From positions 382,008-446,007 of the forward strand of contig JAGPNE010000001.1 of assembly GCA_018052455.1 (NCBI GenBank): 64,000 bases of DNA, given 5' to 3'. Shown in pieces: positions 8,926 through 19,105 of this stretch. The notes under the pieces are model-generated. The model did no database searches. It was not told where the DNA came from and saw nothing but the letters and a program-made list of their open reading frames with translations. The DNA comes from Candidatus Fermentithermobacillaceae bacterium (GTDB taxonomy: Bacteria; Bacillota; Sulfobacillia; Fermentithermobacillales; Fermentithermobacillaceae). Within the stretch, counting starts at the first letter, position 1. Every line of letters starts with the position of its first letter. The translations under genes and the position numbers were made by a program.

Positions 8926-10377
8926 TTACTTCCATTCTCCGACACCTACCTTTACATTCCTAAATCTCGCCGGAGCAGCCCCGTGTCCAACATGAGCAAC
9001 TTGACCTGGCTCCCCTTTACCACAGTTGGCAAGACCCCACAAACGCCACTCGTCCTCATTGCTTACCGCATCGCACGAACGCCAAAACTCATAGGTAATG
9101 CCAGTGTAATTTGGATTCTTAAGCATCGCGCCTAGAGATCCATCTTTTATCTCGTAAGCCACTTCAGTTCCAAACTGAAAGTTTAGGCGCTTGTCGTCTA
9201 TCGACCACGATTTGTTCGTCTCCATGTAGACACCTTCATCAGTATCTTCGATCATTTCATCGAGCGTCCAATCGCCAGGCTCCAAATTAATGTTGGTCAT
9301 ACGTATAATTGGTATCCTGTTCCATCCGTCGGCTCTCATAGCTCCTGTCGATACTTGCCCCAATTCAGAAGCAGTCTCTCTTGAAGATAGATAGTTCTTG
9401 AATATCCCTTCATCTATTACAGAAATCCGTTGTCCAGGGACTCCCTCATCATCATAGCCGAAAGACCCTAAGCCTCCAGGTAGGGTAGCATCCGCAACTA
9501 TATTGACTTTCTCTGAGCCGTACCTAAATGTCCCCTGTTTCTCTGGCGTGAGAAAACTAGTGCCAGCATAGCTGGCTTCTTGGCCAAATACGCGGTCCAG
9601 TTCCACTGGATGACCACATGACTCGTGGACCTGCAGCGTCAGCTGTGAACTGTCCAAAATCAAAGTCGTATCCAGGCTGGGGCACTGCTTCGCAGAAAGA
9701 AGAGCTACGGCCTCAGATGCTATGCGCTCAGCATGTTCTGCAAGATTCATGTCCAGAACCAACTCGTACCCGAGCGAAGCACAATCTCCGCCTGCAGAAT
9801 TCGGATACGAACGTCTCTGCATCTCCCTCCCGTCGGTGGCCATAGCGTCGATCCCCGCTCCGGTTTCAGTTCTTATCTGCTCTATGTAGCTGCCCTCAGT
9901 CGAGGCAAAGAGCTTTTCTTCCCGCATGCACCACATACTTCCCGACGCGATTCTCACCTGCTGATTCTTACGCATGAGACTGTCTGCTTCTAGAAGAAGA
10001 GAGATTTTGTCCTCAGCCTTTACTTCAAATGGATCAATTTTGAACTTCGACTCCCATCGCGCAGTAATAGGTTCTACCGGAGCAAGTTCCACATCCTTAT
10101 CCCTTTTCAAAGTAGCGGAAGCTTTGGCTATGGACACCGCCTCTTCCGTAATTGCGTTGATTTCCTTTTCATCTACTAGTGAACTAGATGCAAACCCCCA
10201 AGCACCATCGTACAGAATTCGTACGCCAAATCCCTTGCTTACCGAAGAACCCATCGAATCTACATTACCGTTTTTGGTCCTTATGGACTCTTGTTTGTTG
10301 GTGACTATTCTAATATCCGCGTAACTGGCACCAAGACTCCTGGCCTTCTCCAGAGCTACATTGCTGAGTTCCTTCAA
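8926..10377 (-). CDS. tldD: TldD family metalloprotease
   Basis: Zinc-dependent peptidase subunit of TldD/TldE, 483 aa. The atypical TldD zinc motif HESCGH is at residues 251-256 and the family C-terminal segment with a conserved Cys (LANCGKGEPGQ) is present. TTG start at 10377, 8 bases after AAGGAGGTG. It sits 91 bases downstream of a D-aminoacylase-like gene on the same strand and immediately before tldE, so the three may form one transcript for breaking down unusual or D-residue-containing peptides. No antibiotic or RiPP precursor gene is visible nearby, so a role in leader-peptide maturation is not supported here. Confidence 0.93.
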   Translation of the reverse strand: MKELSNVALEKARSLGASYADIRIVTNKQESIRTKNGNVDSMGSSVSKGFGVRILYDGAWGFASSSLVDEKEINAITEEAVSIAKASATLKRDKDVELAPVEPITARWESKFKIDPFEVKAEDKISLLLEADSLMRKNQQVRIASGSMWCMREEKLFASTEGSYIEQIRTETGAGIDAMATDGREMQRRSYPNSAGGDCASLGYELVLDMNLAEHAERIASEAVALLSAKQCPSLDTTLILDSSQLTLQVHESCGHPVELDRVFGQEASYAGTSFLTPEKQGTFRYGSEKVNIVADATLPGGLGSFGYDDEGVPGQRISVIDEGIFKNYLSSRETASELGQVSTGAMRADGWNRIPIIRMTNINLEPGDWTLDEMIEDTDEGVYMETNKSWSIDDKRLNFQFGTEVAYEIKDGSLGAMLKNPNYTGITYEFWRSCDAVSNEDEWRLWGLANCGKGEPGQVAHVGHGAAPARFRNVKVGVGEWK

Positions 10378-10468
10378 AAATACTGCACCTCCTTACTTTT
10401 GCCTCTTAGATGACCCTAGTTTTTACCTAGAGAATCGAGGCTGGAAAATCGTGGGTAGACTCAGATGC

Positions 10469-12091
10469 TCAATACACCATTCTATGGTGGCTATCTCTAA
10501 GCACTTTCCCTCCTTTCACACCAGTAAGAACCTGGTTTTCCACTGCAACTTTGCCGTTGACCAGAACGTAGGCAATGCCTTCGGGCAGACTCGCAGGATT
10601 CTCCACTGTGGCAGTATCCCGGATCGTATTCGGTTCAAATATGACAATGTCTGCCCAATAACCTCTGAAAACACGTCCTCTATCAAGGATGTTGCACCTT
10701 CTTGCAGGCATAAATGTCATCTTCATAATGGCCTGCTCTATGGTAAGTAACCTCTCTTGTCTAACGTATTTTCCCAAGATTCGCGGATACGTTCCGTAGT
10801 GTCTTGGATGCAAGGAACCGTATCTCTTCGCATCTTCGGCATCTTTTGCAGGGTTGCCCGAAATAGCGTCTGTACCTATCATTACAAACGGGTGCGCAAC
10901 TATCTTTCTGACATCGCTCTCGTTCATGATACCCGCAATCTTGACTTGGAGGTCATTTTCAATCAAGAGTTTTACGATCGCAGCCGGTATGTCGAGTCCC
11001 ATCGTATCAGCTGCTTCGCCAATGTCCATCCACTCGTACTCTTTGGTTTTGCCGCAGTGCACTATCCCGTACTGATAAAGTCTAGAAGACGTGTATCCTG
11101 CGCTTTCCTCGAAATAGGTTCTGAGTTTGCTCACAAAACCCGGGTCATTTAGGACCTTTATCAGTTCAGCGTCACCTAGTCTCTGAACATCCCTAGGGAG
11201 CTCACTTCTCAAAAGCATAATCTGGGAATAGGTGTAAGGATATACGTCAGCCATAACATCAACGCCAAGATACCGCGCTTCTTCGATTATGGAGAGGATT
11301 TCATCTGCCCTTCCCCAACTATCCTTTCCCACAACCTTCTCATGAGCAACCTGCCCCTTAACCCCTGAACGTGCGCTCACATCAACTATTTCTCTGGTTG
11401 CCCAGTCTACATTAGACCACTGATCCTGGATATGGCTGGAATGCAGACCGTCATATTCGGCTACAACTCTGCAGATGTCTACTATCTCTTTGATTGAGGC
11501 GTAGCAGCCAGGAACATAGGCCCGACCTGTAGTTATTCCGAATGCCCCTTCCTCTAGGCCCTGTCTGACCATATCTTTCATAAGTGAGAGTTCTTCTTCT
11601 TCTGGATACCTAGACTCGCGGCCAATCACGTTGCTCCGTATTGTTCCCTGACCCATCATCAGACATTGGTTAGTCCCTGGCCCCAGCTGATCTACATAAT
11701 TAAGGTATTCCGCTACGCTCCGCCACGGAATTTCGACTTCCCCTTCGCCGTATTCTTTCGCCATATGCTTGTATGATTCAGCAGCTTTGTCTGACAGAGG
11801 GGCCATGGACCCACCACACATGCCAGTTACCTCGGTAGTAATTCCCTGAATTAGGGAAGAACCCGACTCAGGATCACGTACTACAGATCTGTCGCTGTGG
11901 GAGTGAATATCAATAAAGCCGGGACATACTACCATGCCCTTAGCGTCAATTACCCGCTGTGCTTCGGAATTGAGATTCATGGTCCGATCGATCACTTCAA
12001 TCTTCCCATCTTTTATGCCGATATCGGCCAGATACCCTGACTGCCCTGTGCCGTCTATGACCAATCCACCCCGTATGACCAATTCAAACAT
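10469..12091 (-). CDS. N-acyl-D-amino-acid deacylase family amidohydrolase (copy 1)
   Basis: Metal-dependent amidohydrolase of the D-aminoacylase family, 540 aa, expected to release D-amino acids from N-acyl-D-amino acids or D-terminal dipeptides. Visible residues: HSHSD metal motif near residue 65, a bridging Cys in GMCGGS, a distal His in SSHIQDQ and the late TDAISG Asp. Start ATG with GAAAGGAG 9 bases upstream. It diverges from the peptide importer genes across a 480-base gap. A paralogue lies at 24198-25796. Family assignment is strong; the natural substrate is not shown. Confidence 0.88.
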   Translation of the reverse strand: MFELVIRGGLVIDGTGQSGYLADIGIKDGKIEVIDRTMNLNSEAQRVIDAKGMVVCPGFIDIHSHSDRSVVRDPESGSSLIQGITTEVTGMCGGSMAPLSDKAAESYKHMAKEYGEGEVEIPWRSVAEYLNYVDQLGPGTNQCLMMGQGTIRSNVIGRESRYPEEEELSLMKDMVRQGLEEGAFGITTGRAYVPGCYASIKEIVDICRVVAEYDGLHSSHIQDQWSNVDWATREIVDVSARSGVKGQVAHEKVVGKDSWGRADEILSIIEEARYLGVDVMADVYPYTYSQIMLLRSELPRDVQRLGDAELIKVLNDPGFVSKLRTYFEESAGYTSSRLYQYGIVHCGKTKEYEWMDIGEAADTMGLDIPAAIVKLLIENDLQVKIAGIMNESDVRKIVAHPFVMIGTDAISGNPAKDAEDAKRYGSLHPRHYGTYPRILGKYVRQERLLTIEQAIMKMTFMPARRCNILDRGRVFRGYWADIVIFEPNTIRDTATVENPASLPEGIAYVLVNGKVAVENQVLTGVKGGKVLRDSHHRMVY

Positions 12092-12353
12092 TGAGAGATA
12101 CTCCTTTCATAGCAGAACTGTCGAAATATGCGTCAACAACAAAGACTCTATTCGATTCGCCCTGCGAAATATCCTTGTTCTAGGAGTAAAAATCACGGAG
12201 CCCTCAAGATACCAAAGCCTGCAAATAATCGACTATGTCCATATCCATTGCAAGTCCCGAAAATTGCCTAGCGTAAAAGGATTTTGTGGAATCCTGTCGA
12301 ATAGTCAATCTAAAGTATACGGAAAAGCGAACACACACTTTTTACCAGAAAGG

Positions 12354-12382
12354 TTGACAGGCTTTCTCTGTAAGTATATGAA
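12354..12382 (+). promoter_or_regulatory. Predicted sigma-A promoter and long leader of the peptide importer operon
   Basis: TTGACA (12354-12359), a 17-base spacer and TATGAA (12377-12382) point toward the importer operon. The rest of the 480-base divergent gap (12092-12571) has no credible gene. Transcription from this site would give a leader of about 180 nt containing several short complementary segments, for example GCGT...ACGC around 12402-12417. I do not recognise a known riboswitch class in it. Confidence 0.5.
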
Positions 12383-12571
12383 ACAATGGGAGGTGGTCTT
12401 AGGCGTCTGCCAAACGCTCAGGCACCGTAGGTGAAGTTAGGCACTACCGCTTGGGTTGTGGTCTCAGAGTTCCCACTCATAATGCCCCATGTGCCTTCCA
12501 TCAGCTAGGTGCAAATATGCTGCGGCGATTTTCTACACTATCTTATTTGTAAGGAAGGTGTCACTGAAAAC

Positions 12572-14425
12572 ATGAAAGCGATTAAAAAAATGCTTCCTGT
12601 TTTGCTTGTCGCTCTAATGCTCTTTGCAGGATGCACGAAACCTACCGAAACGACACCCGTGGTTAAAGAGTCAGAAGACTACTACAGCGTCTATTCGGGT
12701 GAACTAACCACCATCAACTATCTCACTACTTCTAGCACTGCTGAATTCGAGATAGCTGCAAATACCGTGGACTGTCTCGTGGAATACGACAATCTGGGTA
12801 TTGTAAGACCGGCCATGGCTACTGAGTGGACAGTGTCCGATGACGGTCTGGTGTGGACTTTCAAACTTAGAGAAGGTCAGAAATGGTACACATACGATGC
12901 TAAGGAATACGCAGAGGTAACAGCCCAAGACTGGGTAGATGCTCTTAAGTATTCCTTCAACCCCGAGAATGCTTCAGCTACAGCAGACATTTCTTACGGT
13001 GTTATAAAAAATGGCGAGAAGTATTTCAAGGGCGAGATTGACGATTTTGACGAGGTCGGCGTAAAAGCTCTAGACAAATATACTTTGGAATATACCTTGG
13101 AACATCCTGTGCCCTACTTCCTGAGCATGCTTACTTATTGTCCATTTATGCCAGCTAACGGCCAGTTCTTAGAAGAAGTAGGCGATAAGTTCGGCACGGA
13201 TAACGAGTACCTCCTCTATAACGGGGCATATCTATTCTCAGTTTGGGAACCCCAAGAGATACAGGAACTCGTAAAGAACGAAAATTACTGGGATGCCGAC
13301 AAAGTTTACATTAAGAAGATAACCTCCAAGTACAACAAAGAGGCTTCTACATTGGCTCCAGAAATGTTCTTGAGAGGCGAAATCAGCGGTTGTTCTATAC
13401 CGACAGACCTTCTTGACGATTGGATGAATGATCCCGAAAAGAGCAAGATGGTTCGACCGGCTTCTACAAGTTTCTACACTTATTTCTATGCCTTCAACTT
13501 CGATCCGAGAAGCGTTCCAGAAGAATATGAACCCGAGAACTGGAAAAAGGCAGTTAACAACATCAACTTCAGAAAAACCCTGTTCCACGGCCTAGATCGA
13601 AAGGCGGCCGTACTCACCCTAGATCCTTATACGCCTGAAAGAATGCTGAACAATACTATCGTTCTCAAGAACTTTGCGGCCGCAGGTGGTAAAGACTACA
13701 CTGAGTTTGACGGTCTTGCCGACATAGTGGCTCGAGAGAGTTTCAATGCAGAACTCGCCATCGAATACCGCGACAAAGCAAAGCAGGAGCTCGAAGGAGT
13801 TGTGACTTTCCCAATCAAGGTAATGATGCCTTACAACACTTCAGGTACTCAGTGGACCAACGAGTCTCAAGTTGTTGAGCAGCAGCTCGAGAACCTGCTG
13901 GGGGCGGACTTCATCGACATAATTCCTGTTGGATTCCCGCCAAGCGGATTTCTGAACGCAACCAGGAGAGCAGGTAATTATTGCTTCCAGAACTGCAACT
14001 GGGGTCCAGACTATGCAGACCCAGAGACATACACGGATCCCTGGGTGCCAGATGGAACATACAACTGGCCTGACAGGGCTCTCGATACTGCTGCATACGA
14101 ACACTACAAGGGATTAGTAGATGCAGCCAAGGCTGAAGTCCTAGACGTAGAAAACCGTTACGACCTGTTTGCACAGGCAGAAGCATATTTGATTGATCAG
14201 GCCTGGGTTATCCCCTTCCGTCTTGGCGGCGGCGGTTACGTTGCCACCAAACTCGAGCCGTTCACCGCGCCTTATGCCCCCTTCGGCATTGCAGACCTTC
14301 AGTACAAAGGGCAAGTCGTGTTGAAGGAGCCCATGAGTACAGAAGACTACATGAAGGCGTACGAGGAATGGGAGCAGGCAAGAAAGGCAGCTCTTGCAGA
14401 AGAAGCAGCCAAGTCAGGGAAATAG
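12572..14425 (+). CDS. Peptide ABC transporter substrate-binding lipoprotein (SBP family 5)
   Basis: Extracytoplasmic binding protein of the OppA/DppA type, 617 aa, lipid-anchored and presenting peptides to the permeases encoded next. Lys-rich n-region (MKAIKKM), hydrophobic segment and lipobox LFAGC with the acylated Cys near residue 21. The SBP_bac_5 pattern is clear: an N-terminal lobe with DGLVWTFKLREGQKW and a late NCNWGPDYADPETYTD motif. The ATG at 12572 is chosen because the signal peptide begins there, although the frame stays open upstream. GGAAGG lies 13 bases before it, a loose spacing. A perfect hairpin separates it from the permease genes. Confidence 0.95.
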   Translation: MKAIKKMLPVLLVALMLFAGCTKPTETTPVVKESEDYYSVYSGELTTINYLTTSSTAEFEIAANTVDCLVEYDNLGIVRPAMATEWTVSDDGLVWTFKLREGQKWYTYDAKEYAEVTAQDWVDALKYSFNPENASATADISYGVIKNGEKYFKGEIDDFDEVGVKALDKYTLEYTLEHPVPYFLSMLTYCPFMPANGQFLEEVGDKFGTDNEYLLYNGAYLFSVWEPQEIQELVKNENYWDADKVYIKKITSKYNKEASTLAPEMFLRGEISGCSIPTDLLDDWMNDPEKSKMVRPASTSFYTYFYAFNFDPRSVPEEYEPENWKKAVNNINFRKTLFHGLDRKAAVLTLDPYTPERMLNNTIVLKNFAAAGGKDYTEFDGLADIVARESFNAELAIEYRDKAKQELEGVVTFPIKVMMPYNTSGTQWTNESQVVEQQLENLLGADFIDIIPVGFPPSGFLNATRRAGNYCFQNCNWGPDYADPETYTDPWVPDGTYNWPDRALDTAAYEHYKGLVDAAKAEVLDVENRYDLFAQAEAYLIDQAWVIPFRLGGGGYVATKLEPFTAPYAPFGIADLQYKGQVVLKEPMSTEDYMKAYEEWEQARKAALAEEAAKSGK

Positions 14426-14485
14426 TATCCGTAGTTGATCGTTCATTGTAATCAATTGGATGGTTGTTGGTAGAAAAGTAATGCT

Positions 14486-14525
14486 ACCAGAAGAAAAGAC
14501 CGCCCTGGCAGTCTTTTCTTCTGGT
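14486..14525 (+). other. Perfect intercistronic hairpin between binding-protein and permease genes
   Basis: Arms 14486-14500 and 14511-14525 pair perfectly over 15 bp around a 10-nt loop. No U-run follows (the next bases are ATAGGG), so it is a poor terminator and better explained as an mRNA-stabilising or processing hairpin. Such elements let the binding protein be made in excess over the permease. Confidence 0.75.
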
Positions 14526-14578
14526 ATAGGGTATACTAGAAGTGAATAGATTGGGAACCTGGAAGAAGGTATCACGCG

Positions 14579-15523
14579 ATGTTGAAATACAGTATTAGAA
14601 GGATCCTCCAGTCGCTCGTAACAGTGTTCATAGTCATAACCGTAGTTTTCCTCTTGATGAGGCTGCTACCTGTCGAAGGCTACTTCACTGAGAGAGTAGA
14701 TAAATTGACCCCAGAGCAACAAGAAGCGATCCTTAGAAAGTTCGGACTTCTCGATCCGTGGTATATACAGTTGAAGAACTTTTACGCATCTCTGCTCAAG
14801 GGAGATCTTGGCAATTCAATTATTTACAGGCCAAACGTGCCGGTTGTTGATGTCCTCAGACCAAAGATTCCATACTCCTTCGGGTTTGGTATAGCATCTT
14901 TGGTCTTGTCACTTGTCGTAGGACTCGCAATGGGAGTTCATATGGCCAAAGAGAAGGGCAGGTTCTGGGACAAAGTATGGACCAGTTTCGTAGTGTTCAT
15001 AAACGCCGTCCCTGCAGCGGTTTACCTCTTGTTCATTCAGCTTTACCTCACACATATAACCAAACTGCCGATACTGTTTTCCAAGGACAGTTTTGTAAGC
15101 TGTATATTGCCTACGATCTCAATGTCTTTAGGTGGCGCGGCCGGGTACGCTATGTGGATGAGAAGATATATGGTTGATGAGCTCAACAAGGATTACATTA
15201 AGCTTGCCAGAGCAAAGGGAATGCCAAACAAAGATATCATGGTAAGGCACGTTATGCGAAACGCGTTTGTTCCCATGGCACAATACCTACCTTCCTCGGT
15301 GCTTTTTACAATTTCGGGTTCAATATACATCGAATCTTTGTATTCCATACCTGGCATGGGCGGTCTTTTAGTAGACGTCATACAACGACAGGATAACACC
15401 TTAGTCCAAGCGCTGGTTCTGATATATTCGGTCCTCGGAATCTTCGGTCTTTTCCTTGGAGATATCCTCATGGCCGTGTTCGATCCACGTATTAGACTTG
15501 AGAAAGAAGGAGGGGCTAGGTAA
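14579..15523 (+). CDS. Peptide ABC transporter permease, DppB/OppB type
   Basis: Membrane permease of 314 aa in the dipeptide/oligopeptide importer. N-terminal helix (RRILQSLVTVFIVITVVFLLMRLLP-like), six predicted helices and the cytoplasmic EAA loop (DYIKLARAKGMPNKDIMVRHVMRN) that contacts the ATPases. Starts ATG with GAAGAAGG upstream. Its stop overlaps the next gene's start (TAATG), so the two permeases are translationally coupled. Confidence 0.95.
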   Translation: MLKYSIRRILQSLVTVFIVITVVFLLMRLLPVEGYFTERVDKLTPEQQEAILRKFGLLDPWYIQLKNFYASLLKGDLGNSIIYRPNVPVVDVLRPKIPYSFGFGIASLVLSLVVGLAMGVHMAKEKGRFWDKVWTSFVVFINAVPAAVYLLFIQLYLTHITKLPILFSKDSFVSCILPTISMSLGGAAGYAMWMRRYMVDELNKDYIKLARAKGMPNKDIMVRHVMRNAFVPMAQYLPSSVLFTISGSIYIESLYSIPGMGGLLVDVIQRQDNTLVQALVLIYSVLGIFGLFLGDILMAVFDPRIRLEKEGGAR

Positions 15524-16494
15524 TGACAACACGTAAAGAACAACATGCTATCACCGCGATCGAAGATGATTCGCTCTTTACCTTTGCCCATTATGATCCA
15601 GAAGCTGCAGAAAGAACAGGTTATTCAGATTACTCCTATTGGGGATCTACCATCAGGATTTTCCTCAAGAACAAGACAGCAGTGTTCCTGCTTATCCTTA
15701 TGGCATCACTTGTTCTGTTCACGATCATCCAACCCTACCTCCCCAACCAGAAAGACCCAAACAAGATCCATATCGATCCCGAAACGGGCTACCAGCTCAG
15801 GAACCATTCACCCGATGGAGAATTCTGGTTCGGCACAAACGTAATAGGACAAGATCTGTGGGCTAGGATTTGGAGCGGCACGCGAACTTCACTGCTAATA
15901 GCCATACTTGTCGGAATATGGGAGGTTGTGTTTGGAATCTTCATAGGAGCAGTCTGGGGTTACGTCAGACAGCTTGATGCTCTGATAACGGAGATATATA
16001 ACGTTATCAACAATATTCCAAATACCATTCTCCTCATGCTATTGGCGTACATTATGAGGCCGAGTTTCAAAACGATGGTAATTGCTATGTGCCTGACCGG
16101 ATGGTTAGGTATGGCACGTTTCGTAAGAAACCAGATCGTTATAATAAGGGATAGAGAGTATAACCTCGCCTCGCGCTGTCTGGGCACTCCTACCCACCGC
16201 ATCATCATCAAGAATGTCCTGCCGTACCTCGTATCGGTTATAGTAATGCGAATAGCCTTGTCCATTCCTGGTACTATCGGTTGGGAAGTATTTCTGACGT
16301 ACATCGGTCTAGGGCTGCCCTTGGAAACTCCGTCGCTGGGTAACCTTCTAAACGAAGGACGGAGGGTAATGATGTCAAGTTCTCTCAGATACCAGCTGCT
16401 ATTTCCGGCAGCGGTACTGTCGATCATAACGGTCTCATTTTACGTGCTGGGGAATGCTTTCGCTGACGCCGCGGATCCCCGTAACCACTACTAA
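15523..16494 (+). CDS. Peptide ABC transporter permease, DppC/OppC type
   Basis: Second membrane permease, 323 aa, forming the channel heterodimer with the preceding gene product. A hydrophilic N-terminus of about 45 residues precedes the first helix. The OppC-type motif GTNVIGQDLWARIWSGTRTSL and an EAA loop with YNLASRCLGTPTHRIIIKNVLP-like sequence are present. The start codon overlaps the upstream stop. An ATPase gene follows 10 bases after its stop with a very purine-rich Shine-Dalgarno. Confidence 0.95.
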   Translation: MTTRKEQHAITAIEDDSLFTFAHYDPEAAERTGYSDYSYWGSTIRIFLKNKTAVFLLILMASLVLFTIIQPYLPNQKDPNKIHIDPETGYQLRNHSPDGEFWFGTNVIGQDLWARIWSGTRTSLLIAILVGIWEVVFGIFIGAVWGYVRQLDALITEIYNVINNIPNTILLMLLAYIMRPSFKTMVIAMCLTGWLGMARFVRNQIVIIRDREYNLASRCLGTPTHRIIIKNVLPYLVSVIVMRIALSIPGTIGWEVFLTYIGLGLPLETPSLGNLLNEGRRVMMSSSLRYQLLFPAAVLSIITVSFYVLGNAFADAADPRNHY

Positions 16495-16504
16495 GGGGGG
16501 CGGA

Positions 16505-17548
16505 ATGATGAAGGAACCAATTCTCTCAATAAGAGACCTAGTCGTAAAGTTCAATTTGCGCGGGCAGATTCTAACAGCCATTCGAGGCGCCTCGCTAGAC
16601 TTGTACCAGGGTGAGACCTTAGCAATCGTAGGCGAATCTGGTGCAGGAAAGAGTGTGCTTACTAAGACGTGGAACGGCATGCTTGATCCCAATGGTTGGG
16701 TTGAGTCAGGCTCCATAATGTTTGAGGGCGAGGACCTGGCCAAGTTCACTACAGAAGATCAATGGCTGACGGTTCGAGGGAAGAAGATAGCCATGGTCTT
16801 TCAAGACCCCATGACTGCCCTTAACCCGCTCAAGACTGTAGGAAAGCAAATTCAAGAGACTCTGGAACTCCATCAAGACATAAGGGGCGAAGCCGCAAAA
16901 GAAAGAACCATAGGGATCTTATCGCAGGTCGGCATAAGCGAACCCGAAATGCGCTACAGTCAATACCCTCACGAGTTTTCCGGGGGAATGCGCCAGCGCG
17001 TAGTAATTGCAATCACCGTTGCCTGCAATCCTAGGATCCTTATATGCGACGAACCTACAACTGCCCTTGACGTTACCATCCAAGCTCAGATACTAGAGCT
17101 CATAAGGGAACTGCAAGCAGAGCTTGGAACGACGTTGGTATATATAACCCATGACCTTGGGGTTGTAGCAAATGTTGCAGATAGAGTTGCCGTTATGTAT
17201 GCCGGAGAGATCATAGAATACGGAACTGTCGAAGAGATTTTCTACGATCCCAGGCACCCGTACACTTGGGCGCTCCTATCTTCCCTGCCTCAGTTGGGTA
17301 TCAAGGGAGAACCTTTGTATTCGATTAAAGGAACTCCGCCTAACCTTTTCAATGAAATAGAAGGAGACGCATTTGCACCCCGAAATCCTCATGCACTGAA
17401 GATCGACTTTGTGAAGCAGCCTCCTTTCTTCCAAGTTAGCCCGACACATTTTGCTAAGACGTGGCTCCTGGATCCACGAGCGCCCAAAGTGGAACCGCCG
17501 CCGATTGTACAAGCCATGCAAAGCAAGTACAAGGAGTATGCCATATGA
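16505..17548 (+). CDS. Peptide ABC transporter ATP-binding protein, DppD/OppD type
   Basis: Cytoplasmic ATPase of 347 aa energising the importer. Walker [10 protein letters not shown]-loop [11 protein letters not shown], signature FSGGMRQR, Walker B ILICDEPT and the switch His in THDLG are all present, and the C-terminal oligopeptide-transporter extension is of normal length. The frame is open upstream to 16454, but AAGGGGGG at 16493-16500 selects ATG 16505 (or the adjacent ATG 16508). The stop overlaps the next start by four bases (ATGA). Confidence 0.95.
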   Translation: MMKEPILSIRDLVVKFNLRGQILTAIRGASLDLYQGETLAIVGESGAGKSVLTKTWNGMLDPNGWVESGSIMFEGEDLAKFTTEDQWLTVRGKKIAMVFQDPMTALNPLKTVGKQIQETLELHQDIRGEAAKERTIGILSQVGISEPEMRYSQYPHEFSGGMRQRVVIAITVACNPRILICDEPTTALDVTIQAQILELIRELQAELGTTLVYITHDLGVVANVADRVAVMYAGEIIEYGTVEEIFYDPRHPYTWALLSSLPQLGIKGEPLYSIKGTPPNLFNEIEGDAFAPRNPHALKIDFVKQPPFFQVSPTHFAKTWLLDPRAPKVEPPPIVQAMQSKYKEYAI

Positions 17549-18522
17549 GAGATGAAAACAAAGACGTTCTAATTGAATTCAACAATGTGCGGGTCCAGTT
17601 CAAAGGAAAAGGGAAGAAACCTTTTGTAGCGGTAAAAGACGTTTCTTTCCAGATCTACAAGGGAGAGACCTTTGGACTGGTTGGAGAAACAGGCTCCGGG
17701 AAGACAACTATCGGAAGGGCAATCGTCCGAATAAACCAAACAGCCACAGGAGACATTCTGTTTAAGGGCCGAAAGATAAACGGTGTGATTTCCAAGGAAC
17801 TAGACCGAGAAGTAACCCGAAAAATACAGATGATATTCCAAGATCCTATGGCTTCCCTTAACGAACGTTCAAAAGTTGACTACATCGTCTCCGAAGGCCT
17901 TTATAATATCAACGGGTTTACAGACGAAGAGGATCGAAAGCGGAAAGTTGAAAAAGCACTTCTTGAGGTTGGCCTTCTCCCAGAATTCGCATCTCGGTTT
18001 CCCCACGAGTTTTCGGGTGGCCAGAGGCAAAGAATCGGCATAGCACGGGCTCTTATCATGGAACCAGAATTTGTTATTGCTGATGAGCCAATATCTTCCC
18101 TTGACGTATCGATTAGGGCACAGATCTTGAATCTTCTGTCAGACCTCCAGAAAACCAAGGGACTGACATATCTATTCATCTCCCACGATCTCTCTGTAGT
18201 ACGTTTTATTGCAGATCGCGTAGCAGTCATACACAAAGGGCAGATCGTTGAGCTAGCCGAAACCGAAAAATTGTTTAACTCCCCGCTTCATCCGTATACA
18301 CGCGCTCTTCTGTCTGCGATCCCAGTTCCTGATCCGAGGATTGAAAAAAAGAAGCAAATACTAGTCTATGATCCAAGTTGCCACGACTACTCGGTCGATA
18401 AACCCATGTGGATAGAAATCGACAAGGATCACTTTGTCTTGGGCAACAAAGCAGAGATCGAGCAGTACAGAGAAATGCTGGAAAACCCAGTCGCAATGCA
18501 TAACACTTATGCAATGCTTTGA
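17545..18522 (+). CDS. Peptide ABC transporter ATP-binding protein, DppF/OppF type
   Basis: Second ATPase, 325 aa, partner of the preceding one. Walker [19 protein letters not shown], signature FSGGQRQR, Walker B VIADEPIS and SHDLSV are present. In most DppF proteins the region after the signature lacks a cysteine cluster needed for an iron-sulphur site; none is seen here either. Start ATG 17545 lies 7 bases after AAGGAG and overlaps the upstream stop, so the frame extension to 17461 is rejected. It is the last gene of the importer operon; a terminator follows. Confidence 0.95.
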   Translation: MRDENKDVLIEFNNVRVQFKGKGKKPFVAVKDVSFQIYKGETFGLVGETGSGKTTIGRAIVRINQTATGDILFKGRKINGVISKELDREVTRKIQMIFQDPMASLNERSKVDYIVSEGLYNINGFTDEEDRKRKVEKALLEVGLLPEFASRFPHEFSGGQRQRIGIARALIMEPEFVIADEPISSLDVSIRAQILNLLSDLQKTKGLTYLFISHDLSVVRFIADRVAVIHKGQIVELAETEKLFNSPLHPYTRALLSAIPVPDPRIEKKKQILVYDPSCHDYSVDKPMWIEIDKDHFVLGNKAEIEQYREMLENPVAMHNTYAML

Positions 18523-18544
18523 CAGTGCTTCAATAAATGACATA

Positions 18545-18579
18545 AAGGAGTGCCGCGTAACCGGCACTCCTTGTTTCTT
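18545..18579 (+). terminator. Rho-independent terminator of the peptide importer operon
   Basis: An 11-bp perfect stem (18545-18555 with 18562-18572), a 6-nt loop and GTTTCTT follow. It lies between convergent genes and may serve both strands. Confidence 0.85.
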
Positions 18580-18604
18580 CTCTGAATACTTTGCAACCTA
18601 GTTT

Positions 18605-19090
18605 CTAGAAAAACCTTGTTCCTATCCCGAGCCAATGATAAAAGACCGTTGCCAACAATGCAAGCTGGCACGCAGACCACAATAGTATTTTGATTGTTCT
18701 TTGTGCAGCATCTAGTGAAAACTCTCTCCGCCTCTTCTCAGCTTGCCAGATAGCTTTGGGGTCTTGAGTCCTAAAAACAAGCCCATTCTCATCGCGAACG
18801 TGCAACAACTCCTCCCCCGACGATTTGTCTTCTGGGAGATCTCGAGCAAGGTCCGGTTCATTATGGCCAAGTGCTTCCACAGGCTTTTTCCTCGAGCCGG
18901 TCCTCGGTAGAAAAGCCGTTTGCCTCAGATGAATGAACCATGCTATTGATACATACAAAACCATGAACAGGGGAATCAGTTGCGATACATAGTATATATT
19001 CCTAAATCCCCATTTCGCCAAAGCAAAAGAGACTAAGACTGCGAACCCTGTAGGCAATAATCCATATACAGCCAGATCCACTTGACTCAC
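18605..19090 (-). CDS. Small membrane protein of unknown function
   Basis: Unrecognised protein of about 161 aa. Two hydrophobic segments lie in the first 60 residues, a charged middle section (about residues 70-130, with EKRRREF) follows, and one hydrophobic segment ends the protein. The GTG at 19090 is preferred because AAAAGGA lies 6 bases upstream; the TTG at 19096 touches that site. It follows nagA by 15 bases in the same direction and is the last gene of an MFS-nagA-membrane protein operon, so a role linked to amino-sugar uptake is possible but unproven. Confidence 0.6.
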   Translation of the reverse strand: MSQVDLAVYGLLPTGFAVLVSFALAKWGFRNIYYVSQLIPLFMVLYVSIAWFIHLRQTAFLPRTGSRKKPVEALGHNEPDLARDLPEDKSSGEELLHVRDENGLVFRTQDPKAIWQAEKRRREFSLDAAQRTIKILLWSACQLALLATVFYHWLGIGTRFF

Positions 19091-19105
19091 TACCAATCCT
19101 TTTAC

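Noticed and set aside
7574..10377. TldD/TldE as part of a RiPP or microcin cluster
   Set aside because: No precursor peptide, modifying enzyme or dedicated exporter gene is visible nearby; context points to peptide breakdown.
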